From Pseudomonas fortuita (lineage in GTDB: Bacteria > Pseudomonadota > Gammaproteobacteria > Pseudomonadales > Pseudomonadaceae), in the NCBI RefSeq assembly GCF_026898135.2, contig NZ_CP114035.2:4691501-4755500 (forward strand): a stretch of DNA of 64,000 nt, given 5' to 3'. Positions 36,046 to 44,501 of this stretch are shown here, piece by piece (the first letter of the stretch is position 1; every line of letters begins with the position of its first letter). The notes below the pieces were generated by a model. It saw nothing but the letters and a program-made list of their open reading frames with translations, did not search any database and was not told the DNA's origin. Both the position numbers and the translations under genes were made by a program.

Positions 36046-36927
36046 TTACGCCTCGGCCAGGCGCGCGGCGGGCTTGCGAAACACGAACAGCAGGCCCACC
36101 ACGATCAACCCCATGCCCAGCAGGCTGAGCGGTGCCAGTCGGTTGCCGAAGATCAGGAAGTCCATCACTGCGGTCACCGCCGGCACCAGGTAGAACAGGC
36201 TGGTGACATTGACCAGGTTGCCCTTGGCGATCAGCCGATACAGCAGCAACGTCGCCAGCAATGAAACCACCAGGCCCATCCACAGCAACGCGCCGACAAA
36301 GCCGCCGGCCCACTCGACATGCAGTGGTTGCAACGGTGCGAACAGCGCGCACATGGCAAAGCCGGCCAGGTACTGCAGCGGCAACGTGCCCATGGGGTTA
36401 TCGGTGATGCGCTTTTGCAGGATCGAGCCCAGGGTCATGCTGGCCAGCGCCAGCAGGGCAAACAGCATCCCCGCCAGCGACACCCCTCCCAGGTTGATAC
36501 CCTGGTACACCACCATGATCAGGCCAGCCAACCCCAGCCCCAGGCCGAACAAACGGCTCCATGAGCGCTGACGCTCCATCAGCACCACGGTAAGGATCGG
36601 TTGTACCCCCATGACCGTGGCCATGACGCCAGGGGTGACATGGGTGTTGAGCGCCAGCAAGTAGAAGATCTGGTAGGCGCCGAGCAGCACGCACCCGGTA
36701 CCCAAGGCGCGCAGAATCGCCCCTCGGCTGCGCGGCCAGCGCAGCCCCAGCAGCGGGCCGATCAGCAGCAGGCCCGCGAGGGCCAACGACGAGCGCAACA
36801 GCAGGAAGGCGAACGGGCTGGCGTGCGCCAGGCCCAGCTTGGAGACAATCGCCCCGCTGCTCCACAGCAGGACGAACAGGCTGGTCGTGGCCGCCGAGGC
36901 CACGGATGCTTTGGTAACGACAGACAT
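36046..36927 (-). CDS. EamA/DMT-family transporter with a candidate leader
   Basis: 293 aa from ATG 36927 (MSVVTKASVASAATTSLFVL), with AGGTGG ahead of it; an in-frame start at 36960 is less likely. Ten membrane helices in two EamA repeats are visible (for example TPGVMATVMGVQPILTVVLM). DMT proteins of this type often export amino acids such as threonine, homoserine or cysteine; the substrate here is not shown. Upstream is a 433-base gap holding a short reading frame and competing hairpins (see 36991-37123), so expression may be controlled by attenuation. Confidence 0.88.
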   Translation of the reverse strand: MSVVTKASVASAATTSLFVLLWSSGAIVSKLGLAHASPFAFLLLRSSLALAGLLLIGPLLGLRWPRSRGAILRALGTGCVLLGAYQIFYLLALNTHVTPGVMATVMGVQPILTVVLMERQRSWSRLFGLGLGLAGLIMVVYQGINLGGVSLAGMLFALLALASMTLGSILQKRITDNPMGTLPLQYLAGFAMCALFAPLQPLHVEWAGGFVGALLWMGLVVSLLATLLLYRLIAKGNLVNVTSLFYLVPAVTAVMDFLIFGNRLAPLSLLGMGLIVVGLLFVFRKPAARLAEA

Positions 36928-36990
36928 GTATTGCCACCTGATAGTAGGCAGAAAAGCCAAACGGACGGCGTGCGCTTCAGCGGGGAAGTA

Positions 36991-37042
36991 GCCGACCGTG
37001 TTCAGTAGGTTGCGTGTGCGTAGGGGTTCGGCAACAAGCCGA
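36991..37042 (-). promoter_or_regulatory. Candidate attenuator: two mutually exclusive hairpins
   Basis: On the reverse-strand RNA, three short segments occur in order: UCGGC (37042-37038), GCCGA (37032-37028) and UCGGC (36995-36991). The middle one can pair with either flank, giving alternative 5-bp hairpins. The first lies immediately after the stop codon of the small frame at 37043-37123, so a ribosome finishing there would cover it. The stems are short, which keeps confidence low. Confidence 0.3.
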
Positions 37043-37123
37043 TCAGCCCAGCACGACCACGCAAGGAGGCGGAGCTACGCCGCCTACAACGCCACTGACA
37101 GGTGGTGGGTAATGACTGATCAT
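37043..37123 (-). CDS. Candidate leader peptide upstream of the EamA gene
   Basis: A 26-codon frame from ATG 37123: MISHYPPPVSGVVGG, then VAPPPCVVVLG and a stop. Two triple-proline runs, which stall ribosomes lacking EF-P, and a run of three valines after two Val-Val-type pairs are striking for so short a frame. The ribosome site is weak; GTG 37147 in the same frame follows GGGCAGGG and would make 34 codons. It ends about 115 bases before the transporter start. A chance frame cannot be excluded. The remainder of the gap (37124-37250) shows nothing I can name. Confidence 0.35.
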   Translation of the reverse strand: MISHYPPPVSGVVGGVAPPPCVVVLG

Positions 37124-37250
37124 GACCGGCTGCTGGCTGCCACGCACGACCCTGCCCGCGACTGGCGCGAAGGCAAAGCTTGTGGTGGAAGGGGTGGCTG
37201 GCATGAACGGGGTCTTTGAGGAGGTGAATGCCTGGAATATAGCGTGGGAT

Positions 37251-37342
37251 TCTTCGCGGGACAAGCCCGCTCCCACAAGAGCGCCATCGTCCTCGAACGA
37301 TGAGGAGAACCTGTGGGAGCGGGCTTGTCCCGCGAAGAGGCC
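37251..37342. repeat. REP pair, class B
   Basis: TCTTCGCGGGACAAGCCCGC and its inverted copy (GCGGGCTTGTCCCGCGAAGA), about 35 bases apart, just past the lpxO stop codon. Confidence 0.88.
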
Positions 37343-37360
37343 GGGTCAGACAACAAAAAA

Positions 37361-38296
37361 TCAGAACAACCAGTGATACAGCAGGTACACCACCACCACC
37401 GCCAGCACCGGCCGCAGCACGCGGTAGGCCTTGGGGTTGGCGCGTTTGAACTGCTTCACACGGGTGCTGATTTTATTGCTGAAGCGCTTGCTCCAGGCAT
37501 ACGCCTGGTTGATCCCGCCCACGCGCTCGTCATCGGTGTTCTGCGGCGCGGTGGCGCGGCCGAGGAAGGCACTGACCTTGCGGTTGATGCGGGTCATCAG
37601 CGGGCTGCTCAGCGGGCGCTCGATGTCGCAGAACAGGATCACCCGGGTGAAGTCGGTTTCGTTCTTCACCCAGTGCACGTAGGTTTCGTCGAACATCACG
37701 TCTTCGCCATCACGCCAGGCGTATTCCTGGCCATCGACGTAGATGCGGCAAGCATCGGAGTTCGGCGTGGACAGGCCCAGGTGGTAGCGCAGCGAGCCTG
37801 CAAACGGGTCGCGGTGCGGGTTCAGGTGGCTGCCGCCGGGCAACAGGGCAAACATTGCGCCCTTCACGTTGGGAATGCTGCTGACCAGCTCGACGGTGCG
37901 CGGGCACAGGGCTTCGGCCGAAGGCAACGGCTTGTCGTACCACTTCAGGTAAAACCGCTTCCAACCCTTCTTGAAGAACGAACCGAAGCCGGCATCGTTG
38001 TCCTTTTCGGCGGCGCGAATGTAGCCTTCATCGAACAGGCGCATGGCCTCTTCGCGGATTTCCTGCCAGTTGTCTTTCAGCACGTCCAGTTCAGGGAAGC
38101 GCTGACGGTCCAGGTAGGGCTTGGACGGCACGCCGGAGAACAGGTACATCAACGCGTTGTAGGGAGCGAACAGCGCCGAATGGTTGACGAACTGGCGCAA
38201 CACCGGCAGGCGGGCCTTGCCGCGCAGGTGCACGAACAACACGCTGCCGAAAAACACCAGCAAGACACCCGCCTTGGCTGCAAAGGAAAAGGTCAT
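37361..38296 (-). CDS. lpxO: Lipid A 2-hydroxylase LpxO-type Fe(II)/2-oxoglutarate oxygenase
   Basis: 311 aa with a membrane helix at each end (AGVLLVFFGSVLFVHLRG and VLRPVLAVVVVYLLYHWLF). The central aspartyl/asparaginyl beta-hydroxylase domain has the iron ligands HxD in NPHRDPF and a distal His in DETYVHWVKNETD, and Arg in TRVILFCDIERP for 2-oxoglutarate. LpxO hydroxylates secondary acyl chains of lipid A at the inner membrane. The gene symbol is by family and architecture; P. putida-group genomes may carry more than one copy. Confidence 0.88.
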   Translation of the reverse strand: MTFSFAAKAGVLLVFFGSVLFVHLRGKARLPVLRQFVNHSALFAPYNALMYLFSGVPSKPYLDRQRFPELDVLKDNWQEIREEAMRLFDEGYIRAAEKDNDAGFGSFFKKGWKRFYLKWYDKPLPSAEALCPRTVELVSSIPNVKGAMFALLPGGSHLNPHRDPFAGSLRYHLGLSTPNSDACRIYVDGQEYAWRDGEDVMFDETYVHWVKNETDFTRVILFCDIERPLSSPLMTRINRKVSAFLGRATAPQNTDDERVGGINQAYAWSKRFSNKISTRVKQFKRANPKAYRVLRPVLAVVVVYLLYHWLF

Positions 38297-38367
38297 GCTT
38301 TCACTCCTTGGGGAAGAGCCACGGCTGCACCACCTGCTCTTCTGAAAATCATCCTGCCATCATAAAC

Positions 38368-38404
38368 CGATCCCGCCGAGGTACAAACAACCCGGGCGGG
38401 ATCG
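38368..38404. repeat. 10-bp inverted repeat between cysK and lpxO
   Basis: CGATCCCGCC (38368-38377) and GGCGGGATCG (38395-38404) are perfect inverted arms with a 17-base loop. No T-run follows on either strand, so this is not a classical terminator. A second shorter one (GCAATAA…TTATTGC, 38421-38447) lies beside it. They sit about 70 bases ahead of the lpxO start and just after cysK. Confidence 0.5.
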
Positions 38405-38469
38405 CATTCATGAAGATTGTGCAATAAACCACTCCGGCGATTATTGCGCCGGGTCAGCGGCAAGGTCGA

Positions 38470-39444
38470 TTACTGCTGGTTTTCCTGCTCGCTGAACATG
38501 TCGCTGAACAACATGCTCGACAGGTAACGCTCGCCCGAATCAGGCAGGATTACGACGATGGTCTTACCCTGCATCTCCGGTTTTTCGGCCAGGCGTACGG
38601 CGGCGGCCATGGCTGCACCACAGGAAATCCCGCAGAGAATGCCCTCTTCCTGCATCAGGCGGATGGCCATGGCCTTGGACTCTTCATCGGTCACTGTCGC
38701 CACCTGATCGACAATCGACAGGTCGAGATTTTTCGGCACGAAGCCGGCGCCAATGCCCTGGATCTTGTGCGGGCTGGGCTTGAGTTCTTCGCCCGCCAGG
38801 GTCTGGGTGATCAACGGCGATGCCAAGGGCTCGACCGCCACCGACAGGATTGCCTTGCCCTGGGTGTGCTTGATGTAGCGCGACACACCGGTAATGGTGC
38901 CGCCCGTCCCCACGCCCGCCACCAGCACGTCGACGGCGCCATCGGTGTCGTTCCAGATTTCCGGCCCGGTGGTTTTTTCGTGGATGGCCGGGTTGGCCGG
39001 GTTTTCGAACTGACCCGGCAGGAAGTACTGGGCCGGGTCGGAGGCGACGATTTCGTTGGCCTTCTCGATCGCGCCTTTCATGCCTTTGGCCGGGTCGGTC
39101 AGCACCAGTTCGGCACCCAGCGCCTTCAACACCTTGCGGCGCTCCAGGCTCATGGAGGCAGGCATAGTCAGCATCAGCTTGTAGCCACGGGCGGCGGCGA
39201 CGAAAGCCAGGCCGATACCGGTGTTGCCCGAGGTGGGCTCGACGATGGTCATGCCCGGCTTGAGCTTGCCGCTGCTCTCTGCGTCCCAGACCATGTTCGC
39301 GCCAATGCGGCATTTGACCGAATAACCCGGGTTGCGCCCTTCGATCTTGGCCAGAATAGTCACGCCACGCGGGGCGATGCGGTTGATCTGCACCAGCGGC
39401 GTGTTACCGATGGAATGGGCATTGTCTGCAAAGATACGGCTCAT
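38470..39444 (-). CDS. cysK: Cysteine synthase A (O-acetylserine sulfhydrylase)
   Basis: 324 aa from ATG 39444; the upstream in-frame ATG at 39474 adds a doubtful [13 protein letters not shown] Lys44 lies in [11 protein letters not shown]; the substrate loop is [13 protein letters not shown]; the phosphate-binding loop is [11 protein letters not shown]. It converts O-acetylserine and sulfide to cysteine in the cytosol. The length and NPxxSVKCR motif fit CysK rather than CysM. In many pseudomonads it is a stand-alone gene, as here. Confidence 0.95.
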   Translation of the reverse strand: MSRIFADNAHSIGNTPLVQINRIAPRGVTILAKIEGRNPGYSVKCRIGANMVWDAESSGKLKPGMTIVEPTSGNTGIGLAFVAAARGYKLMLTMPASMSLERRKVLKALGAELVLTDPAKGMKGAIEKANEIVASDPAQYFLPGQFENPANPAIHEKTTGPEIWNDTDGAVDVLVAGVGTGGTITGVSRYIKHTQGKAILSVAVEPLASPLITQTLAGEELKPSPHKIQGIGAGFVPKNLDLSIVDQVATVTDEESKAMAIRLMQEEGILCGISCGAAMAAAVRLAEKPEMQGKTIVVILPDSGERYLSSMLFSDMFSEQENQQ

Positions 39445-39578
39445 GGCAGGAGTCCTTGGCATGAAAAACAGCACGGAAAGACCTCAAGGGTAAGCCCCGG
39501 CCGGTGGCCCGTAAAGCCTGTTCGAACTCGGCCGGGCGTGTTGCGGTCAACCGCACATCCCGCCTTGGAGACGCCCTG

Positions 39579-40652
39579 ATGAGAGCCCGTTATCGCTGGC
39601 CGCTGATCGGCCTGGGCTGCCTGGTCGTGTTGCTGGCAGCCTTGCACTTTGCCCTGCCCTACCTGGTGCGCAACTACCTGAACGAAAAACTGGCCGACAT
39701 GGGCGATTACCGCGGCCAGGTGGCCGACGTCGACCTGGCGTGGTGGCGCGGCGCTTACCAGATCAACGGCCTGAAGATCGTCAAGACCAGCGGCAAGGTG
39801 CCGGTACCGTTCCTCGACGCGCCACTGATCGACCTTTCGGTGAGTTGGCATTCGCTGTGGTACGACAAGGCCGTGGTGGCCGAAGTGACCTTTGTACGCC
39901 CAGAACTGAACTTCGTCGACGGTGGCAGCAAACAGGCGTCGCAGACCGGTCGGGGTACCGACTGGCGCCAGCAACTGGAAAAACTGCTGCCCATCACCCT
40001 CAATGACGTGCGCATCGACAACGGCGTGCTGACGTTCCACAACTTCAACTCCAAGCCACCGGTCGACCTCAAGGCCACTCAGTTGAACGCCAACATCCGC
40101 AACCTGACCAATGTTCGTGACCCCAAGGGCCGTCGCGATGCGAGTTTCGAAGGTACTGCACTCATCGCAGGCGATGCCAAGGTGGAGAGCCGTGCGACGT
40201 TCGACCCGTTCAGTGATTTCGATGACTTCGAATTCAGGCTTCGTGCTACCGGCATCGAACTGCGCAAGCTGAACGACTTCGCCAGCGCCTATGGCAAATT
40301 CGACTTCAACGCCGGGCACGGGGACGTAGTCATCGAGGCGCAGGCGGAAAACGGTCGGCTGAACGGCTACATAAAGCCGCTGCTGCGCGATGTCGATGTA
40401 TTCGACTGGCAACAGGACGTCGAGGAAAAGGACAAGGGCTTCTTCCGCTCGGTGTGGGAGGCAGTGGTGGGGGCGACCGAAACGGTGCTGAAGAACCAGC
40501 CAAAAAACCAGTTCGCTACCCGGGTGGAACTCAGTGGCAGCGTGCGCAAGCAGGATGTCAGCGCGTTTGAGGCATTCCTGCAGATCCTGCGTAACGGGTT
40601 TATCCAGGCGTTCAATGCCCGCTACGAGCGCGGCGCGCCGGATTCCGACTGA
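39579..40652 (+). CDS. DUF748 membrane-anchored protein (AsmA-like)
   Basis: 357 aa from ATG 39579 with TTGGAG ahead. One N-terminal membrane helix (WPLIGLGCLVVLLAALHFAL) is followed by a periplasmic beta-rich region. The stretches VDLAWWRGAYQINGLKIVKT and LPITLNDVRIDNGVLTFHNF carry the repeating beta pattern of DUF748/AsmA-type proteins, thought to span the periplasm and shuttle lipids or support envelope assembly. At 357 aa it is shorter than the large DUF748 proteins of about 1000 aa. It is followed by the moxR-type gene. Confidence 0.83.
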   Translation: MRARYRWPLIGLGCLVVLLAALHFALPYLVRNYLNEKLADMGDYRGQVADVDLAWWRGAYQINGLKIVKTSGKVPVPFLDAPLIDLSVSWHSLWYDKAVVAEVTFVRPELNFVDGGSKQASQTGRGTDWRQQLEKLLPITLNDVRIDNGVLTFHNFNSKPPVDLKATQLNANIRNLTNVRDPKGRRDASFEGTALIAGDAKVESRATFDPFSDFDDFEFRLRATGIELRKLNDFASAYGKFDFNAGHGDVVIEAQAENGRLNGYIKPLLRDVDVFDWQQDVEEKDKGFFRSVWEAVVGATETVLKNQPKNQFATRVELSGSVRKQDVSAFEAFLQILRNGFIQAFNARYERGAPDSD

Positions 40653-40695
40653 GATTGCGTGACGGGGCATTCAGGGACTGAATACCCGGTCTGCG

Positions 40696-40724
40696 TTTCC
40701 AGCCGCGTGGCCCCGCGTTATAGT
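40696..40724 (+). promoter_or_regulatory. Possible sigma-70 promoter of the MoxR gene
   Basis: TTTCCA (40696-40701) and TATAGT (40719-40724) are 17 bases apart, a fair match to the -35 and -10 consensus. It lies about 85 bases before ATG 40811, with a REP palindrome between. Confidence 0.35.
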
Positions 40725-40749
40725 CGGTAACAAATCAAAAACAGGTGTT

Positions 40750-40781
40750 GGGCCTTTCGCGGGCGTGCCCGCGAAGAGGCC
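40750..40781. repeat. REP palindrome, class B, single unit
   Basis: GGGCCTTTCGCGGGC and GCCCGCGAAGAGGCCC form a 32-base near palindrome in the 5' leader of the MoxR gene. Confidence 0.8.
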
Positions 40782-40810
40782 CTGACAGGCTTACAGCAGA
40801 GGACAGACCC

Positions 40811-41656
40811 ATGAAGTTCGAAGGCACCCGCGACTACGTCGCCACAGACGACCTGAAACTGGCGGTAAACGCGGCCATCACCCTCGAACGCCCACTGCTG
40901 GTCAAGGGCGAGCCCGGCACCGGCAAGACCATGCTCGCCGAGCAGCTGGCGGCCTCGTTCGGTGCGCGGCTGATCACCTGGCACATCAAGTCCACCACCA
41001 AGGCCCACCAGGGCCTGTACGAGTACGATGCGGTCAGCCGTCTGCGTGACTCGCAGCTGGGCGTAGACAAAGTGCACGATGTGCGCAACTACCTGAAAAA
41101 AGGCAAGCTTTGGGAAGCTTTCGAGGCCGATGAGCGGGTCATCCTGCTGATCGACGAAATCGACAAGGCCGACATCGAATTCCCCAACGACCTGCTGCAA
41201 GAGTTGGACAAGATGGAGTTCTACGTCTATGAAATCGACGAGACCATCAAGGCCAGGCAGCGCCCGATCATCATCATTACCTCCAACAACGAAAAAGAGC
41301 TGCCGGACGCCTTCCTGCGCCGCTGCTTCTTCCATTACATCGCCTTCCCCGACCGCACCACGCTGCAGCAGATTGTCGACGTGCATTACCCGAACATCAG
41401 CCAGTCGCTGGTCAGCGAGGCGCTGGATGTGTTCTTCGACGTGCGCAAGGTGCCGGGCCTGAAGAAAAAACCGTCCACCTCCGAACTGGTCGACTGGCTC
41501 AAGCTGCTGATGGCCGACAACATTGGTGAAGCCGTACTGCGCGAACGCGACCCGACCAAGGCCATCCCGCCGCTGGCCGGCGCGCTGGTGAAAAACGAGC
41601 AGGACGTGCAACTGCTGGAACGCCTGGCCTTCATGAGCCGGCGCGGCAACCGCTGA
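40811..41656 (+). CDS. MoxR-family AAA+ ATPase
   Basis: 281 aa. Walker A GEPGTGKT, Walker B VILLIDEIDKAD, sensor-1 IIIITSNNEKELPDAFLRRC with the Arg finger. MoxR ATPases act as chaperones that insert cofactors or mature metal centres, and nearly always partner a VWA protein. Here the VWA gene begins 14 bases downstream. The pair resembles CoxD/CoxE-like partners and the small MoxR group with linked VWA_CoxE proteins. The client is unknown. Confidence 0.93.
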   Translation: MKFEGTRDYVATDDLKLAVNAAITLERPLLVKGEPGTGKTMLAEQLAASFGARLITWHIKSTTKAHQGLYEYDAVSRLRDSQLGVDKVHDVRNYLKKGKLWEAFEADERVILLIDEIDKADIEFPNDLLQELDKMEFYVYEIDETIKARQRPIIIITSNNEKELPDAFLRRCFFHYIAFPDRTTLQQIVDVHYPNISQSLVSEALDVFFDVRKVPGLKKKPSTSELVDWLKLLMADNIGEAVLRERDPTKAIPPLAGALVKNEQDVQLLERLAFMSRRGNR

Positions 41657-41669
41657 CAGGAGCCGGGCC

Positions 41670-42848
41670 ATGCTGCTCAACCTGTTCAATGAAATGCGCG
41701 CGGCCAAGGTGCCGGTGTCGGTACGTGAGTTGCTGGACCTGCACCAGGCCCTGCAAAAGCACGTGGTGTTCGCCGACATGGACGCGTTCTACTACCTCGC
41801 CCGCGCCATCCTGGTGAAGGACGAACGCCATTTCGACAAGTTCGACCGGGCCTTCGCCGCCTACTTCAAGGGCCTGGAAAACCTCGACCGGCACATCGAG
41901 GCGCTAATCCCCGAAGACTGGCTGCGCAAGGAGTTCGAGCGTTCGCTCACGGATGAAGAGCGTGCGCAGATCCAGTCCCTGGGTGGCCTGGACAAGCTGA
42001 TCGAGGAATTCAAGAAACGCCTTGAGGAGCAAAAGGAACGCCACGCCGGCGGCAACAAGTGGATCGGTACCGGCGGTACCAGCCCGTTTGGCTCGGGCGG
42101 TTTCAACCCCGAAGGCATCCGCGTGGGTGAGGCCGGTAAACGCCAGGGCAAGGCGGTAAAGGTGTGGGACCAGCGCGAGTACAAGAACCTCGACGACCAG
42201 GTGGAGCTCGGCACGCGCAACATCAAGCTGGCCCTGCGCCGGCTGCGCAAGTTTGCCCGCGAAGGCGCCGCCGAAGAGCTGGATATCGACGGCACCATCG
42301 ACCATACCGCGCGGGACGCCGGCTTGCTGAACATCCAGATGCGCCCTGAACGGCGCAACACGGTAAAGCTGCTGTTGTTGTTCGACATCGGCGGCTCGAT
42401 GGACGCCCACATCAAGGTCTGCGAAGAGCTGTTTTCGGCCTGCAAGACCGAGTTCAAGCACCTGGAGTACTACTACTTCCACAACTGCGTGTACGAGTCG
42501 GTGTGGAAGAACAACCTGCGTCGCACCTCTGAGCGCTATTCCACCTTCGACCTGCTGCACAAGTATGGCGACGACTACAAAGTGGTATTTGTCGGCGATG
42601 CGGCCATGGCGCCCTATGAAATCACCCAGCCGGGTGGCAGCGTGGAGCACTGGAACGAAGAGGCCGGGTATGTGTGGCTGCAGCGCTTCATGGAGAAATT
42701 CAAGAAGATCATCTGGATCAACCCGTACCCCAAGCAGGCCTGGGACTACACCGCCTCGACCCACCTGGTGCGGGACCTGATCGAAGACAAGATGTACCCG
42801 CTGACCTTGCAGGGGCTGGAAGAAGGGATGCGGTACCTGTCCAAGTGA
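41670..42848 (+). CDS. VWA (CoxE-like) domain protein
   Basis: 392 aa. The C-terminal half is a von Willebrand A domain with the metal-site strand LLLLFDIGGSMDAHIKVCEE, so the usual DxSxS is DxGGS here, a form common in CoxE-like proteins, and an Asp in VFVGDAAMAPYEI. The N-terminal half is helical and acidic/basic. It is predicted to bring the target to the MoxR ATPase encoded just before it. RBS CAGGAG precedes ATG 41670. Confidence 0.92.
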   Translation: MLLNLFNEMRAAKVPVSVRELLDLHQALQKHVVFADMDAFYYLARAILVKDERHFDKFDRAFAAYFKGLENLDRHIEALIPEDWLRKEFERSLTDEERAQIQSLGGLDKLIEEFKKRLEEQKERHAGGNKWIGTGGTSPFGSGGFNPEGIRVGEAGKRQGKAVKVWDQREYKNLDDQVELGTRNIKLALRRLRKFAREGAAEELDIDGTIDHTARDAGLLNIQMRPERRNTVKLLLLFDIGGSMDAHIKVCEELFSACKTEFKHLEYYYFHNCVYESVWKNNLRRTSERYSTFDLLHKYGDDYKVVFVGDAAMAPYEITQPGGSVEHWNEEAGYVWLQRFMEKFKKIIWINPYPKQAWDYTASTHLVRDLIEDKMYPLTLQGLEEGMRYLSK

Positions 42849-42858
42849 TTTTGCCTGT

Positions 42859-42896
42859 GCCGGCCCTTTCGCGGGCTTGCCCGCGAAAGGGCCGGC
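42859..42896. repeat. Perfect palindrome of REP type between convergent genes
   Basis: GCCGGCCCTTTCGCGGGC and its inverted copy (18-bp arms, two-base centre) occupy 38 bases between the VWA and pxpC stop codons. It could end transcription from both sides, though there is no T-run. Confidence 0.85.
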
Positions 42897-42900
42897 AGCC

Positions 42901-43818
42901 TTACAACCAACGGCCCAGGTAAACCTGGTGCTCCCGCCAGGCCTCATCCTGCACCACCGCCCTGAAGCGCACCACCGCCCCCGGCATGCACTGCGCCAGT
43001 TGCGCCAGCGCCAACGGCGTCAACGCCCCAAGCCGCGGATACCCGCCTATGGTCTGCCGATCATTGAGCAACACAATCGGCTGCCCATCCGGCGGCACCT
43101 GCACCGCCCCCAGCGGTATCCCTTCAGAAATCATCGGCGCCCCCTGGTAAACCAGCTGCGGCCCCAACAGGCGGATGCCCATGCGGTCAGCCCGGCTGTC
43201 CAGCGTCCACTCCCGGTTGAAGGCTTCGAACAGGCTGGTACCACTGAAATCACCGATCTGTGCGCCTATCACCAGGTCGAGCACTGCCTTTTCTGCGTAC
43301 TGCGGGCGCAGCGCTTGTGGCACCTCGCGCAGGGTTGCATGGCTACCGGTGAACGCCAGTGCCTGGGCCTCAACCAGCGCAGTACCCTGACCATCGATGC
43401 CACCCAGCGCTTCACGTACCACGGTGGCACAGCTGCCCAGTACATCCTCACCCTGAAACCCGCCCGGTGCCGCCAGGTAAGCCCGCACACCCTGCTTTGG
43501 CTGCTTCAGGGTCAAGCGCTGCCCTTTGCTCAAGGCAAAGCTGCGCCAGGGCACGACGGGCTGATCATCGACGCGCGCGTCCAGGTCGGCACCGGCCAGG
43601 GCCAGCACACAATCCTGTTCGGCCACCACGCAAAAGCCCCCCAACGCTACCTCGACCACCGGCGCCTCCAACGGGTTGCCCAGCAACCAGTTGGCCCAGC
43701 GCATCGCCACCCAGTCCAGTGCCCCGCCCTGGGTCACGCCCAAGTGACGCACGCCAAAACGGCCAGCATCCTGCAACTGGCACAGCGGCGTGCTGGCCTC
43801 GATCTTCAATTGCTTCAT
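42901..43818 (-). CDS. pxpC: 5-oxoprolinase subunit C
   Basis: 305 aa. The biotin-dependent-carboxyltransferase-like (allophanate hydrolase subunit 2) fold is seen in LCQLQDAGRFGVRHLGVTQG, APGGFQGEDVLGSC and NDRQTIGGYPRLGAL. PxpC acts with PxpA and PxpB to hydrolyse 5-oxoproline to glutamate using ATP. Its ATG overlaps the stop of pxpB (43815-43818), consistent with coupled synthesis of a complex. Confidence 0.93.
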   Translation of the reverse strand: MKQLKIEASTPLCQLQDAGRFGVRHLGVTQGGALDWVAMRWANWLLGNPLEAPVVEVALGGFCVVAEQDCVLALAGADLDARVDDQPVVPWRSFALSKGQRLTLKQPKQGVRAYLAAPGGFQGEDVLGSCATVVREALGGIDGQGTALVEAQALAFTGSHATLREVPQALRPQYAEKAVLDLVIGAQIGDFSGTSLFEAFNREWTLDSRADRMGIRLLGPQLVYQGAPMISEGIPLGAVQVPPDGQPIVLLNDRQTIGGYPRLGALTPLALAQLAQCMPGAVVRFRAVVQDEAWREHQVYLGRWL

Positions 43819-44501
43819 CCTTGTGCCTCCACATCGCCGCCCAACGCCAGGAACTCGCTGCGCGAAACCGGCACGAAACGCACCCGGTCGCCGGGTTGCA
43901 ACAGGCTGTAGCCGTCACGCCCACGGTCGAACAGGCGCACCGGCGTGCGCCCGATCAGGTTCCAGCCACCTGGGGATACTGCCGGATACGCCGCCGTCTG
44001 GCGCTCGGCGATGCCCACGCTACCCGCCGCCACCCGCTTGCGCGGGGTGCTCAGACGCGGACTAGCCAGGCGTTCGTCGACCAGGCCCATAAAGCCGAAA
44101 CCGGGGGCGAAGCCCAAGGCGAACACAGGATAATCACGTGCGCAATGCAAGCGCACAACCTGGGCTTCACTCATGCCGCTGCGCGCCGCCAGCACAGGCA
44201 GTTCTGGGCCCACGCTGGGGTCGTACCACACCGGGATCTCGTGGCGCCGGCCGCCTCTGCCGGTGTCCGGCTGCAAACCCTCCAGCGCCTGCGTGATCAG
44301 CGCCCTCGCCTCGCCTGGCGGCAGGTCGAACTGCACCATCAGCGTGGTGTAGGACGGCACCAGATCCAGCAGGTGCTCGCCGAACACGGCGCTCAGGCGC
44401 TGGCTGGCGGCGAGCATCCACGGCATGTTGGCCTCGTCGATACGGTCGAACAGGCGCACCATCAGGCTGTCGATGGCGACCACTTCAATACGCGCCTTCA
44501 T
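43815..44501 (-). CDS. pxpB: 5-oxoprolinase subunit B
   Basis: 228 aa from ATG 44501 ([20 protein letters not shown]). The AHS1/KipI fold carries [40 protein letters not shown] and [20 protein letters not shown], which are family signatures. It is placed between pxpA and pxpC with four-base overlaps at both ends. KipI in Bacillus is a kinase inhibitor, but this gene order points clearly to oxoprolinase. Confidence 0.93.
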   Translation of the reverse strand: MKARIEVVAIDSLMVRLFDRIDEANMPWMLAASQRLSAVFGEHLLDLVPSYTTLMVQFDLPPGEARALITQALEGLQPDTGRGGRRHEIPVWYDPSVGPELPVLAARSGMSEAQVVRLHCARDYPVFALGFAPGFGFMGLVDERLASPRLSTPRKRVAAGSVGIAERQTAAYPAVSPGGWNLIGRTPVRLFDRGRDGYSLLQPGDRVRFVPVSRSEFLALGGDVEAQG

